Source: Enterococcus gilvus ATCC BAA-350 (GTDB lineage Bacteria > Bacillota > Bacilli > Lactobacillales > Enterococcaceae). From it: a stretch of 64,000 nucleotides of DNA. The notes under the pieces are model-generated. The model was not told the DNA's origin. It did no database searches and saw only the letters and a list, made by a program, of their open reading frames with translations. A program made the position numbers and the translations under genes. The stretch is from assembly GCF_000407545.1 (NCBI RefSeq), contig NZ_ASWH01000001.1, positions 62,001 through 126,000 of the forward strand, read 5' to 3'. This document shows positions 41,736 through 51,177 of the stretch, in pieces (the first letter of the stretch is position 1; every line of letters starts with the position of its first letter).

Positions 41736-42536
41736 ATGTCAGATTGGTTAGACGTTGCAGGAAAAAAAGTGATCGTTACAGGCGGTTCTTCAGGAATTGG
41801 TGCCAGTATTATTGATGAATTGCTGGGTCAGGGGGTCGTTGTTGCGAATTTTGATCTTCAGCCTGGGAAAGTCGCGCATGAGAATCTTCATTACTTCCAG
41901 ACAGATATTTCAGATCGAAAACAAGTAGAAGAAAATGTCGCGAAAGTCGAGGAGGCGCTCGGTCAAATTGATGGATTGGTGAACAACGCCGGAATCAATG
42001 TTCCTCGCTTGTTAGTGGATGAGGAAGATCCTCATGGCCCGTTTGAGCTGTCAGATGCCGTGTTTGACAAAATGTTGGTGATCAACCAAAAAGGGTTGTT
42101 TCTAATGACACAAGCAGTCGCACGAACAATGGTGAAAAATCAAGCAGGGGTGATCATCAACATGTCCTCAGAATGCGGTCTTGAAGGGTCAGAAGGACAA
42201 AGCCCCTACGCAGCTACGAAGGCCGCGGTAAACAGCTTCACACGTTCGTGGTCAAAAGAGCTAGGCAAACAGGGTATCAGAGTAGTAGGGATCGCCCCTG
42301 GAATCATGGAAGAAACAGGGTTAAGAACAGAAGCCTATGAAACGGCGTTGGCCTACACGCGTGGAATCACGGTGGAGGATCTTCGTAAAAATTACGACAA
42401 AACAACGACGATCCCCTTGGGAAGAAGTGGAAAGCTCAGTGAAGTCGCGGATCTAGTATGCTATTATTTATCTGACCGGTCTAGCTATATTACAGGTGTT
42501 ACAACCAATGTTGCCGGAGGGAAAACACGAGGATAA
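41736..42536 (+). CDS. Short-chain dehydrogenase, probable sorbitol-6-phosphate 2-dehydrogenase
   Basis: 266 residues from ATG 41736 (GAGGAGGG upstream). TGGSSGIG (about 15-22), NNAG (about 85), Ser in MSSECG (about 148) and YAATK (about 162). The SorD/SrlD-type sequence (D-W-L-D-V-A-G-K-K-V start, R-S-S-Y-I-T-G-V end) together with the following PTS glucitol genes supports oxidation of sorbitol-6-phosphate to fructose-6-phosphate. Confidence 0.78.
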   Translation: MSDWLDVAGKKVIVTGGSSGIGASIIDELLGQGVVVANFDLQPGKVAHENLHYFQTDISDRKQVEENVAKVEEALGQIDGLVNNAGINVPRLLVDEEDPHGPFELSDAVFDKMLVINQKGLFLMTQAVARTMVKNQAGVIINMSSECGLEGSEGQSPYAATKAAVNSFTRSWSKELGKQGIRVVGIAPGIMEETGLRTEAYETALAYTRGITVEDLRKNYDKTTTIPLGRSGKLSEVADLVCYYLSDRSSYITGVTTNVAGGKTRG

Positions 42537-42555
42537 AAGAAGGTGGGGGGATGAG

Positions 42556-44397
42556 ATGGCATTGATCAATCGCTGGTATCAATTATTGCAGCAGTTTATG
42601 ACTCATGATCGTTTGAGTTTGAATGAATTGCAAAAAATAACGGATACGAGCCCGCAAACCACCAAAAAGGCTATTCAATTGTTGAATGATCAGATGGAAC
42701 ATATTGCCATGATCGAAGAAATCGACCATATTTATTCATTGAAAATCATGGATTCTAAACAGTTCTCAGAAATCATGAATGGCAGTTTAAAACAACAAAC
42801 GGATTTTAATTCGAGTACGAAGCGTATCGCGGTATTGATTGATTGCTTTATGCAGCAGGAAGGCTATGTGGTCATTGATGATTTGTCAGAAATGCTGGGT
42901 GTCAGTCGATCAACGGTCAATAAGGATCTGCGGAATTTGAAAGCCATTCTTTTAAATTATCAAATTTCTTTAATTGGTACACCTAACAAAGGATTGCGGA
43001 TATCTGGTGCAGAAGCACAGTTGCGTTTACTCTATTTGCAGCATGCCTATGATTATTTGGAGCAGCCGGCGTTAAGTGACGAGCTGTTGCAGCGTATCGA
43101 TGAAATCGCGTTAGATAAGAAGCTGGATTTTCGGACGTTGGGTCTGCTGCAAAAAACGATCGTTCTGACGATTCAGCGGATCAAAAAGGGGCATCCGTTG
43201 ATTCAGGCAGTTCCGTATTACGTCAATTATTTTTCGGAAGATGATTTGCTGGATGAATTGTTTGTCAGTTTGGCGACCGATTACAGTCTGACGATCAGTC
43301 AATTTGATTTTGACTTTCTCTGTTTCCCGTTGAATATTTTCAATAATAATCTGGTGTCCGAAAGCAAGGCAGACAATCCAGAAGTCAAGGTCTTGTTTCA
43401 ATACATGATGAACCAAATCAATGCGGCAGTCATTATTCATTTGGATCAAGAGCAATTATTCAACAACATCCGTGCCCATTTTATGTTTTTGATCAACCGT
43501 CTTATTTTTCAAATCGAGACCTATGATATTTTTCGGGAAGAATTCAAGCAGAAGCACGCCTTTTCACATGAGCTGGCGGAATTAGGGATTTCGGCATTGA
43601 CGACGTTTTTGCAAAAGCCAACGCAACAGTCGGAGCTTTCCTACTTGGCGATCTATTTTGAATTGGCGTTAAAATCAGACGCGCAACCGAAAATGAAGGA
43701 AATCGCCGTTGTCTGCAATACCGGGAAGGGAACAGCGTTGATGATCAAGCGACAGTTAGAAACTGTTTTAGGGCCCAACATCCGAATCGCCCATTATTCC
43801 GAAGAAGAATATGAGACAAAGGATTTGGATCGTTATTTCGCTGTATTTACGACGATTCCCTTGAAGCACACGAAAGCAACGACAGCGGTGATCAAGCTGA
43901 CAGATTTATTCAATGAAAACTGGCTTTTGAGTGAATGGAAACGGATCGTTGCCTCAAAGGCCGCCGCGTTTGAACACATCCAGTTTTCATTTGAAGACTT
44001 AGACAGCAGAAAATCGTATGAAGAGAACCTCGTTGATTTGTTAGAAAAGCTCGTTGCCAACGGACAGATCGAGGATGCTTTCAAGGACTACATTTTGACA
44101 AAGGCGCAGGAAGAATCGGCGGTGATCGATAACGGCATTGCCTTTCCCCATGGGATCAATCGTCAAAGCGAGGAAATTCTAGTGACGATCGGCAGCTATC
44201 CGGCAGGAAAATCCGTTGAAGAGATCGAGCTTGTTTTTCTAGTCGCAATTCCAGAGAATCTGACGTTGGCAATGGAAGATGAACTGTTAAGCTTTTACGA
44301 TACGATTTTTGTGATTTCTTCTAATGAAGAATTGCGGGAGCAGGTCAAAGGAATCACCAGCAAAGAGGAATACCGCCAATTATTGGTAAATGGATAG
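42556..44397 (+). CDS. PRD-containing transcriptional regulator of the glucitol locus
   Basis: 613 residues from ATG 42556. HTH (about 10-50), second HTH with VIDDLSEMLGVSRSTVNKDL (about 100-125), PRDs (about 170-380), EIIB-like domain with VVCNTGKGTA (about 395) and EIIA-like domain with GIAFPHG (about 530). GutR/MtlR-like. It lies between the dehydrogenase and gutM, a common order in enterococcal and lactobacillar sorbitol operons. Confidence 0.86.
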   Translation: MALINRWYQLLQQFMTHDRLSLNELQKITDTSPQTTKKAIQLLNDQMEHIAMIEEIDHIYSLKIMDSKQFSEIMNGSLKQQTDFNSSTKRIAVLIDCFMQQEGYVVIDDLSEMLGVSRSTVNKDLRNLKAILLNYQISLIGTPNKGLRISGAEAQLRLLYLQHAYDYLEQPALSDELLQRIDEIALDKKLDFRTLGLLQKTIVLTIQRIKKGHPLIQAVPYYVNYFSEDDLLDELFVSLATDYSLTISQFDFDFLCFPLNIFNNNLVSESKADNPEVKVLFQYMMNQINAAVIIHLDQEQLFNNIRAHFMFLINRLIFQIETYDIFREEFKQKHAFSHELAELGISALTTFLQKPTQQSELSYLAIYFELALKSDAQPKMKEIAVVCNTGKGTALMIKRQLETVLGPNIRIAHYSEEEYETKDLDRYFAVFTTIPLKHTKATTAVIKLTDLFNENWLLSEWKRIVASKAAAFEHIQFSFEDLDSRKSYEENLVDLLEKLVANGQIEDAFKDYILTKAQEESAVIDNGIAFPHGINRQSEEILVTIGSYPAGKSVEEIELVFLVAIPENLTLAMEDELLSFYDTIFVISSNEELREQVKGITSKEEYRQLLVNG

Positions 44398-44436
44398 TCG
44401 CGTACAAGGAATGGCTCAGAAGGGAGCGGACAAGAG

Positions 44437-44916
44437 ATGAACATCTTTGTTTTAGGAGCAATTGCAATTATGGCTTACGGGCTTCAAATTTTTTTAGGAA
44501 TAAAGCAGATCAAGAATTTTAATACCGTTTATATTCGAATGAAACGCAAAGGAAAAGTAGCGATCGGGCGACGCCCAGGGAAAATCGCTTCAGGAACGAT
44601 CTTATTACTAGGTGTCGACGCTGAGGGGATCGTGCAAGAAGCGGAAATGATGCAGGGAATCTCGATCTTGGCACGTTTCAAAGCACGGCCGCAATTTGTA
44701 GGAGTGGATATCCATCGGCTATCTGAAGCGGATTTTTTGGTAAAGGAAAATAAGCTTACTCGCCAAGCGGCGGCGAATGCACAGAAAATTTATTTAGACG
44801 TAGAAAAAGGAGATCATCAAGACAAAGCGCCAGTATCCCCTATTTTCAATATAGGGAATCAATTGTCACTAATGAAATTGTCAATTCAAACTAAATTTGC
44901 AAAAAGGAGCGTTTAA
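44437..44916 (+). CDS. gutM: Glucitol operon activator GutM (locus C)
   Basis: 159 residues. Membrane helix at about 3-22, then the GutM core with GIKQIKNFNTVYIRMKRKGKV, IGRRPGKI and ISILARFKARPQFVGVD. In E. coli GutM activates the sorbitol operon; in Gram-positives it is always next to the glucitol PTS. The C-terminus is about 30 residues longer than the locus E copy. AAGGGAGC precedes the ATG. Confidence 0.86.
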   Translation: MNIFVLGAIAIMAYGLQIFLGIKQIKNFNTVYIRMKRKGKVAIGRRPGKIASGTILLLGVDAEGIVQEAEMMQGISILARFKARPQFVGVDIHRLSEADFLVKENKLTRQAAANAQKIYLDVEKGDHQDKAPVSPIFNIGNQLSLMKLSIQTKFAKRSV

Positions 44917-44919
44917 AAA

Positions 44920-45480
44920 ATGGATTATATTACAAGTTTCGCGGAAGGCTTCATGAGTCTTTTTCAAACAGGGGCCGAAACATTTATCAGTTGGATGACA
45001 GGGATCGTTCCTGTTGTGTTGATGCTGATGGTCGCAATGAACACCTTGATCGCCTTTCTAGGAGAAGAGCGGGTCACGAAAGTCGCAAAAGTCTCCTCAA
45101 GAAACCCAGTAACTCGTTATCTCGTACTGCCATTTGTTTCAGCCTTTATGTTAGGGAATCCGATGTCCTTTACAATGGCGCGCTTTTTGCCAGAATTCTA
45201 TAAGCCAAGCTATTACGCAGCGAATGCACAATTTTGTCATACTAGTAACGGTGTTTTTCCTCATATCAACCCAGGAGAGCTGTTCGTTTGGATGGGGATC
45301 GCACAAGGGATCACACAATTAGGCCTTAATTCGATGGAACTAGCGATTCGCTATATGTTCGTTGGGCTGGTCATGAACTTTATCGGCGGATGGACGACTG
45401 ACTTTACGACTGCACTAGTTTGTAAACAGCAAGGCATTCAATTAAGTAAAACAGCCGATGACGTCGCAGTTACAGAATAG
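44920..45480 (+). CDS. srlA: PTS glucitol/sorbitol EIIC2 subunit (locus C)
   Basis: 186 residues, about four or five membrane helices. Hallmarks: GAETFISWMTGIVPVVLMLM, GEERV (about 45), NPMSFTMARFLPEFYKPSYYA and PHINPGELFVWMGIAQGI. The start follows AAAGGAG, three bases after gutM stops. Confidence 0.88.
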   Translation: MDYITSFAEGFMSLFQTGAETFISWMTGIVPVVLMLMVAMNTLIAFLGEERVTKVAKVSSRNPVTRYLVLPFVSAFMLGNPMSFTMARFLPEFYKPSYYAANAQFCHTSNGVFPHINPGELFVWMGIAQGITQLGLNSMELAIRYMFVGLVMNFIGGWTTDFTTALVCKQQGIQLSKTADDVAVTE

Positions 45481-45522
45481 CTGAAAAAATAAGTACATTA
45501 AAAAGAACTAGGAGGAGCAAAA

Positions 45523-46527
45523 ATGGCTTATAATAGTATCAAAATTGTAAAAGGTTCAGGCGGCTACGGCGGGCCTTTAGTGATCACACCAACAGAAGAA
45601 AAGCATAAATTTGTTTATGTGACAGGCGGCGGGGACAAGCCGAGTATTGTTAATAAGATCGAAGAATTAACTGGGATGGAGTCGGTCAATGGCTTCAAAA
45701 CATCGATCCCAGACAATGAAATCGCTTTAGCTATCATTGATTGCGGCGGCACCTTACGCTGCGGGATCTATCCTAAAAAGAATATCCCCACAGTAAACAT
45801 TGTACCTACTGGAAAAAGCGGCCCATTGGCGCAGTACATCCATGAAGATATTTATGTTTCGGCTGTCGGTGAAAACCAAATCATGTTAGCCGATGAATCG
45901 GAAGCGGCGAGCAAGCCCGCATTCGTTACGGAAGAAAAGCCTGAGCGTGAATTCAAATATTCAACAGATAAAAAGATTACAGAACAACGGGCGGAACAAA
46001 AAAGCTTTATCGCGAAAATCGGGATGGGTGCCGGAAAAGTCGTAGCAACCTTCAACCAATCCGCACGTGAAGGCGTGCAGACGATGATCAATACCGTGAT
46101 TCCCTTCATGGCCTTCGTATCACTGCTGATCGGGATCATTCAAGGATCAGGCATCGGAACGGTGTTTGCGAACTTGATGAAACCGTTGGCGGGAAATGTT
46201 TTCGGTTTGATCATTATCGGCTTTATCTGCTCGCTGCCATTTTTATCACCATTATTAGGCCCTGGGGCAGTTATCAGCCAAATCTTGGGAACTTTGATCG
46301 GTGTTGAGATCGGTAAAGGAAATATCCCGCCGCAATTGGCACTGCCAGCGTTGTTTGCCATCAATACACAAAATGCTTGTGACTTTATTCCAGTAGGTTT
46401 AGGACTAGAAGAAGCGGAAGCAGAAACCGTTGAAGTCGGTGTACCTTCTGTTTTATATTCACGTTTCTTAAATGGTGTACCGCGGGTAGTTGTTGCATGG
46501 TTAGCAAGTTTCGGATTATACAGTTAA
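45523..46527 (+). CDS. srlE: PTS glucitol/sorbitol EIIBC1 subunit (locus C)
   Basis: 334 residues. N-terminal EIIB domain with [11 protein letters not shown] and the phospho-Cys in [13 protein letters not shown] (about 68), a charged linker (about 140-165), then the membrane part with [35 protein letters not shown] and [14 protein letters not shown]. Intact, unlike the homologue at 53481. Confidence 0.88.
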   Translation: MAYNSIKIVKGSGGYGGPLVITPTEEKHKFVYVTGGGDKPSIVNKIEELTGMESVNGFKTSIPDNEIALAIIDCGGTLRCGIYPKKNIPTVNIVPTGKSGPLAQYIHEDIYVSAVGENQIMLADESEAASKPAFVTEEKPEREFKYSTDKKITEQRAEQKSFIAKIGMGAGKVVATFNQSAREGVQTMINTVIPFMAFVSLLIGIIQGSGIGTVFANLMKPLAGNVFGLIIIGFICSLPFLSPLLGPGAVISQILGTLIGVEIGKGNIPPQLALPALFAINTQNACDFIPVGLGLEEAEAETVEVGVPSVLYSRFLNGVPRVVVAWLASFGLYS

Positions 46528-46548
46528 AAATGTTTGGAGAGATGAAAG

Positions 46549-46902
46549 ATGATTTTTGAGACGCAAGTGACGAACATTGGACCAGAAGCTGAGATGTTCC
46601 AGCAAGAGAAAATGCTGATCTTTTTCGGAGACGACGCCCCGGAGACGTTAGCAGATTATTGTTACAACATCCAATTGACGCCCTCCACGGATGAAATCAC
46701 AGCAGGAATGACCTTCTCCTTCGATGATCAGCCTTACAAAATCACAGCAGTCGGAGACGTCGTTAAGAAGAACCTCGATGATTTAGGCCACATAACCTTA
46801 CGCTTTGACGGCTCCCAAACCGCAGAGCTGCCAGGAACACTATATGTAGAAGAAAAAGAAATGCCCACAATCACCGTCGGGACAAAGATTGCGATTCATT
46901 AA
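46549..46902 (+). CDS. srlB: PTS glucitol/sorbitol EIIA subunit (locus C)
   Basis: 117 residues. The family core is MLIFFGDDAPETLADYC, followed by beta strands and LDDLGHITLRFDG with the phospho-site His in the GH pair. Completes the PTS encoded at 44920-46527. Terminator directly after. Confidence 0.85.
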   Translation: MIFETQVTNIGPEAEMFQQEKMLIFFGDDAPETLADYCYNIQLTPSTDEITAGMTFSFDDQPYKITAVGDVVKKNLDDLGHITLRFDGSQTAELPGTLYVEEKEMPTITVGTKIAIH

Positions 46903-46904
46903 GA

Positions 46905-46967
46905 ACATTCACCAAAAAGTTGCATTTAACTCGTTTAAATGTACACTTTTAGGTGAGTGTTTTTTTT
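46905..46967 (+). terminator. Long-stem terminator of glucitol locus C
   Basis: ACATTCACC / GGTGAGTGT outer stem with inner AAGT/ACTT and CATTTAA/TTTAAATG pairs, then eight T. Confidence 0.88.
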
Positions 46968-47646
46968 GCGAGTGCCGCTTTTCACAGTTCGTTAGAGGAG
47001 AAGCCTTTTCTAAATGCTTAAACATAAAAATGAAGGTGCATGTTTAGCGGAATCGTATGCGTAGGAAAATACGATTATTTTTCACGCTTTTCGAAAAATA
47101 AATACCGCTAACTGAACTAGCTGTCAGTTTCTCTTCACGCGTATGCGTGACTAGAGAAATGATAGGCGTGACGAGAATGACATCATTTTTCGGTTTTTGA
47201 AAAATGATTTCCTTACTTCGGAGGTAGCTGCGAGTGCCGCTTTTCACAGTTTATTAGAGGAGAAGCCTTTTCTAAATGCTTAAACATGAAAATGAAGGTA
47301 CATGTTTAGCGGAATCGTATGCGTAGGAAAATACGATTATTTTTCACGCTTTTTGAAAAATAAATACCCTAACTGAACTAGCTGTCAGTTTCTCTTCACG
47401 CGTATGCGTGATTAGAGAAATGATAGGCGTGACGAGAATGACATCATTTTTCGGTTCTTGAAAAATGATTTCCTTACTTCGGAGGTAGCTGCGAGTGCCG
47501 CTTTTCACAGTTTATTAGAGGAGAAGCCTTTTCTAAATGCTTAAACATAAAAATGAAGGTGCATGTTTAGCGGAATCGTATGCGTAGGAAAATACGATTA
47601 TTTTTCACGCTTTTCGAAAAATAAATACCGTTAACTGAACTAGCTG
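46968..47646 (+). repeat. Tandem array of covarying stem-loop repeats (2.6 copies, period 261-262)
   Basis: GCGAGTGCCGCTTTTCACAG starts at 46968, 47230 and 47491. Each period has two sub-units of the family seen at 29768. Sub-unit C2: GAGTG-CCGCT (46971-46979) closed by AGCGG-AATCGTATGCG (47046-47060), then hairpin TTATTTTTC/GAAAAATAA. Sub-unit C1: CAGTT-TCTCT (47125-47134), inner hairpin CACGCGTATGCGTG, closed by AGAGA-AATGATAGGCG (47153-47167), then hairpin ATCATTTTTC/GAAAAATGAT. No convincing gene in 46903-47685; the array ends 40 bases before mtnK. Confidence 0.85.
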
Positions 47647-47685
47647 CGAGCGAACGAGCAAAATTTAAATGAATGAGGCGATACT

Positions 47686-48912
47686 ATGAAACATACACCC
47701 AAAAAATCGGAGGATTATCAGCAGCATTTTCTAATGGACCCGCACATGGTCAAGCGCTATGTGGTTGAAAAAATTGGTGCGTTTCCGTCTGATGCGCCGT
47801 TAACAGTGACGGAGATCGGGGATGGCAACATCAATTATGTTTTTCGTGTGGTGAACGAGGCGACACAGGAAAGCCTGATCATCAAACAGGCGGATCGTGT
47901 GCTGCGTTCTTCGGGCCGTCCACTAGACATTGATCGAAATCGGATCGAAGCGGAGATTCTTAAGCTGCAAAACACATTGGCGCCGCAGTTCGTGCCAGAC
48001 GTGTATTCTTACGATCCCAAGATGCACGCCTTGGCTATGGAGGATGTCTCGGATTATCAGAATATGCGTTATGAATTGATCGAAAAGAAGACCTTTCCTA
48101 ATTTTAGTGAAGAGATCGCAGATTATTTGTCGCGGACGTTGCTGCTGACAAGTGATCTTGTGATGGACCGTAGGCTGAAAAAGCAGCAGGTCAAGGAATT
48201 CATCAATCCAGAAATGTGCGATATCAGTGAAGACCTAGTATTTACTGAACCCTATGATGACTACAAGCAGCGAAATATTTTGACTGAAGGCAATGAAGAA
48301 TTTGTGGCAGATACTCTTTATATGAATGAACCGCTGCAGGTCGAAGTCGCAATGCTGCGGGACAATTTCATGAATCATGCACAATCATTGCTGCATGGGG
48401 ACCTTCATACGGGCTCAATTTTTATTAATCAAAAAGGATTGAAGGTCATTGATCCGGAGTTTGCTTTTTATGGGCCAGCGGGCTATGATATCGGCAATGT
48501 TCTAGCCCATCTGTATTTTCCGATGGTCAAAAATCTATTTGATCCGACAGTGGATCAAGCTTTCCATCAATGGAGCAAGCAGACGATCAGCGATGTCTAC
48601 GATAAGGTAAAACTGAAGCTGTCCGCTCTTTACGACGAAGCTGTAACCTTTTCGTTGTACAAAAATCAGGTGTTCAAAGACACAATGATCCAGGAGATAG
48701 TGACGGATGCTGTGGGTTATGCTGGAACAGAGATCATCCGCAGAGTTGTCGGAGATTCAAAGGTAAAAGAACTCGCTATGATTGCGCCAGAGAAAAAAAT
48801 CGAAGCGGAACGGGTATTGATCAAGCTGGGCATCCAGCTCATCATCAATCGGCAGCAGGTTACTAATGGAAGTCAGCTAGTAGCAGGTATCGACGAAGGA
48901 ACCCTCCGCTAA
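47686..48912 (+). CDS. mtnK: 5-methylthioribose / 5-deoxyribose kinase
   Basis: 408 residues, MtnK length. Choline-kinase-like fold: EIGDGNINYVFRV (nucleotide loop, about 45-57), LIIKQAD (Lys, about 66), then HGDLHTGSIFIN (catalytic Asp, about 234) and IDPEFAFYGPAGYDIGN (metal-binding DxE, about 251). It phosphorylates C1 of methylthioribose. With the isomerase and aldolase genes that follow it forms the DHAP-shunt set. The start follows GAGGCG. Confidence 0.88.
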   Translation: MKHTPKKSEDYQQHFLMDPHMVKRYVVEKIGAFPSDAPLTVTEIGDGNINYVFRVVNEATQESLIIKQADRVLRSSGRPLDIDRNRIEAEILKLQNTLAPQFVPDVYSYDPKMHALAMEDVSDYQNMRYELIEKKTFPNFSEEIADYLSRTLLLTSDLVMDRRLKKQQVKEFINPEMCDISEDLVFTEPYDDYKQRNILTEGNEEFVADTLYMNEPLQVEVAMLRDNFMNHAQSLLHGDLHTGSIFINQKGLKVIDPEFAFYGPAGYDIGNVLAHLYFPMVKNLFDPTVDQAFHQWSKQTISDVYDKVKLKLSALYDEAVTFSLYKNQVFKDTMIQEIVTDAVGYAGTEIIRRVVGDSKVKELAMIAPEKKIEAERVLIKLGIQLIINRQQVTNGSQLVAGIDEGTLR

Positions 48913-48938
48913 AAAAGATCAAGAGAATAAAATAGAAG

Positions 48939-50003
48939 GTGAAGAAGTTGGAAAGACAAGATTATACAATGCCAACGCTTTTGCAATATGAACACGTTGC
49001 CTGGTACGAAGACGGAAAGGTTCGAATTTTAGACCGTCGTATCTACCCAACTCGGCTAGAGTATGTCGAGTGCGAGACGCATCAAGCGGTGGCGCAAGCT
49101 ATCACGGATATGGTGACACAGAGTGCGGGTCCCTACACTGCGGCAGGCATGGGGATGGCCCTTGCAGCAGAAGAGAGCAAGGGATTAGGACATAAAGAAC
49201 AGCTCGCGTATTTAAAAAAAGCCGCATCGACCATTGCGAATGCCCGTCCGACAACGGCGAACCGGATGACATTGATCACAGAAAAATGCGTCGCTGTGGC
49301 AGAAAAAGCACTGGAAAACAAGGAAGATCCGACAGAAGCAATCAAACAGAACACGATCGATTCCTTAAATCGCCGCTATTACACGATGGCTCAAGTAGCC
49401 AAATACTTGATTGAAAAAATCCCTGATAATGGGACGGTACTGACGCAATGCTTTGGTGAAACCATTATCGGAATGCTGCTGCGTGAAGCGATCGAACAGA
49501 AAAAAACGCTGCGGTTCTTTTGTGCAGAGACCCGTCCGTACCTTCAAGGGGCTCGGCTGACAGCTAGCTGTTGTGAGGAAATGGGATTCGATACCACCGT
49601 TGTCTCTGACAATATGATCGCGTACCTGATGACACACGAGAAGATCGACCTCTTTACCTCGGCGGCGGATACGATTGCTCAAGACGGCTACATCGCGAAT
49701 AAAGTCGGGACGTATCAAATCGCACTCTTGGCTCAGCATTTTGGTGTTCCGTATTTTGTTACCGGCATCCCTGATACAGACAAAGCAAGTCATGAAAGTA
49801 TCAAGATCGAGATGCGTGATCCGGCGCAGGTCATGGAACTGAACGGCATCAAACATACATTAGAAGGTGTCAAAGCAATCTATCCTTCTTTTGATATCAC
49901 GCCGCCAGAACTGATCGGCGCTGTCGTGACGGATCGTGGGATCTTTTCGCCCTACGATCTGAAACGGTACATCAAGGAACAGCCTGAAAATAATTTTTAT
50001 TGA
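48939..50003 (+). CDS. mtnA: S-methyl-5-thioribose-1-phosphate isomerase
   Basis: 354 residues with GTG 48939; TTG 48948 is an equally possible start with AAGGTG in front. MtnA/eIF2B family: substrate loop RRIYPTRLEYVEC, catalytic Cys in LTQCFGE (about 168) and catalytic Asp in SAADTIAQDGYIANKVGTYQ (about 243). Cys-Phe replaces the usual Cys-Asn, suggesting a diverged substrate pocket, perhaps favouring 5-deoxyribose-1-phosphate. Product: the ribulose-1-phosphate analogue cleaved by the next enzyme. Confidence 0.86.
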   Translation: MKKLERQDYTMPTLLQYEHVAWYEDGKVRILDRRIYPTRLEYVECETHQAVAQAITDMVTQSAGPYTAAGMGMALAAEESKGLGHKEQLAYLKKAASTIANARPTTANRMTLITEKCVAVAEKALENKEDPTEAIKQNTIDSLNRRYYTMAQVAKYLIEKIPDNGTVLTQCFGETIIGMLLREAIEQKKTLRFFCAETRPYLQGARLTASCCEEMGFDTTVVSDNMIAYLMTHEKIDLFTSAADTIAQDGYIANKVGTYQIALLAQHFGVPYFVTGIPDTDKASHESIKIEMRDPAQVMELNGIKHTLEGVKAIYPSFDITPPELIGAVVTDRGIFSPYDLKRYIKEQPENNFY

Positions 50004-50015
50004 TAGGAGTATACG

Positions 50016-50657
50016 ATGAAACATCAAAAAGAACGTGAACAGATCGTCGATTACGGTAAAAAACTCATTACAGAAAAGTTAACAACGGGAACGGGGGGCA
50101 ACATTAGTATCTACTTGCCTGAAGAAGAAGCCCTGTTGATCAGTCCAAGCGGCATTCCTTATTTTGATACAAAGCCTGAAGATATCGTATTGATGGATCT
50201 TCAGGGCAACATACTGGAAGGCACACGCAAACCCTCCAGCGAATATGAACTGCACAGTATCTTTTATAGCAATCGCCCGGAGGTTCGATCCGTTGTGCAT
50301 ACACATTCGGAATATGCAACGACCTTTGCCTGCCTCCAGCAAGAGATTGAACCGCTGCACTATATTATCGGTTCTGTTGGGGAAAAAGTTCGCTGTTGCG
50401 ACTACAAAACTTTTGGCACGCGTGAGCTGGCTGAAGAAGCCTTCAATTTTATCCACAAGGACAACGGCATCTTATTAGGAAATCATGGGGTGTTGACGAT
50501 CGGTCCAGATCTTTCCAGTGCCTTTGGTGTCGCCAAGGACATAGAGTTTTTGGCAAAACTGGACTATCGTGCCCGCTGTATCGGCACGCCAAAACTGTTG
50601 AATCAAGAGCAAATGAAGGAAGTCTTGGAGAAATTCGAGACATACGGGCAACAATAA
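50016..50657 (+). CDS. Class II aldolase (FucA/DrdA/Ald2-like) of the DHAP shunt
   Basis: 213 residues, FucA length. TGTGGNISIY (about 24-33), ISPSGIPYF (about 46), SSEYELHSIFY (about 75), zinc His in VHTHSEYATTFA (about 93) and GNHGVLTIG (about 155). It follows mtnA by 12 bases. In the known shunt this aldolase splits 5-(methylthio)ribulose- or 5-deoxyribulose-1-phosphate to DHAP plus (methylthio)acetaldehyde or acetaldehyde. Terminator follows. Confidence 0.83.
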   Translation: MKHQKEREQIVDYGKKLITEKLTTGTGGNISIYLPEEEALLISPSGIPYFDTKPEDIVLMDLQGNILEGTRKPSSEYELHSIFYSNRPEVRSVVHTHSEYATTFACLQQEIEPLHYIIGSVGEKVRCCDYKTFGTRELAEEAFNFIHKDNGILLGNHGVLTIGPDLSSAFGVAKDIEFLAKLDYRARCIGTPKLLNQEQMKEVLEKFETYGQQ

Positions 50658-50661
50658 TAGG

Positions 50662-50703
50662 AACCGCAACGTTGGCGTGAGCCGATGGTGCGGTTTTATT
50701 TTT
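50662..50703 (+). terminator. Terminator after the DHAP-shunt genes
   Basis: AACCGCA (50662-50668) pairs with TGCGGTT (50689-50695), then a T-rich tail. The following 50704-51077 is AT-rich with no gene or repeat seen. Confidence 0.6.
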
Positions 50704-51077
50704 CCTCTAAGGTAAGAGGGAGAAGGAAGAAGTTTTGGCAGTTCAAAAATTCACAATGTGAAAAAGAAACATCTGCTTTTTAATTGGTCTAAGTGCTATC
50801 TGTTGAAACGGCTTCCAATTGTTAGTGAAAAACTTCTCATGCGATTGTGAATAAACATTCAATTTAAGCGGTTTACCTTAAAAATAGTTGGTTATCGATT
50901 TGTTAATTTATTTAATCATTAGTTATTTTAAGAATGTGCATAGGATACGATAGTTTCTTTCGCAGATTTGCCTTTTAATAACTATTATCATTTGGTTGCT
51001 TATATATCACGTTTTTTACGGAAATCAGTTCTTCATTCACATATGTTCCAATTGATAGAAAAAGATACTTTGTGAAA

Positions 51078-51113
51078 AGAAAGCGTTGACATAGTGTTTT
51101 GCGATGTTATACT
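51078..51113 (+). promoter_or_regulatory. Strong promoter with overlapping cre site, locus E
   Basis: TTGACA (51086-51091), 16 bases, TATACT (51108-51113). AGAAAGCGTTGACA (51078-51091) matches the cre consensus at 13 of 14 positions and covers the -35. Confidence 0.78.
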
Positions 51114-51128
51114 AAAAGTGTTTTAAGG

Positions 51129-51159
51129 CATATGTCAAAAGCTTTGTCATATGTCAAAA
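51129..51159 (+). promoter_or_regulatory. Operator: 12-bp direct repeat within a CATATG palindrome
   Basis: CATATGTCAAAA occurs at 51129-51140 and 51148-51159 (19 bp apart); the middle AAAGCTTT makes the whole nearly palindromic. It sits just downstream of the promoter and before the ribosome site. The SorC-type regulator at 55129 is the natural candidate to bind it. Confidence 0.6.
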
Positions 51160-51177
51160 AAGTATGGAGGGGTAATA

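Noticed and set aside
46968..47646. CRISPR array
   Set aside because: Repeat period is about 261 bp with no unique spacers and no cas genes; the units form hairpins.
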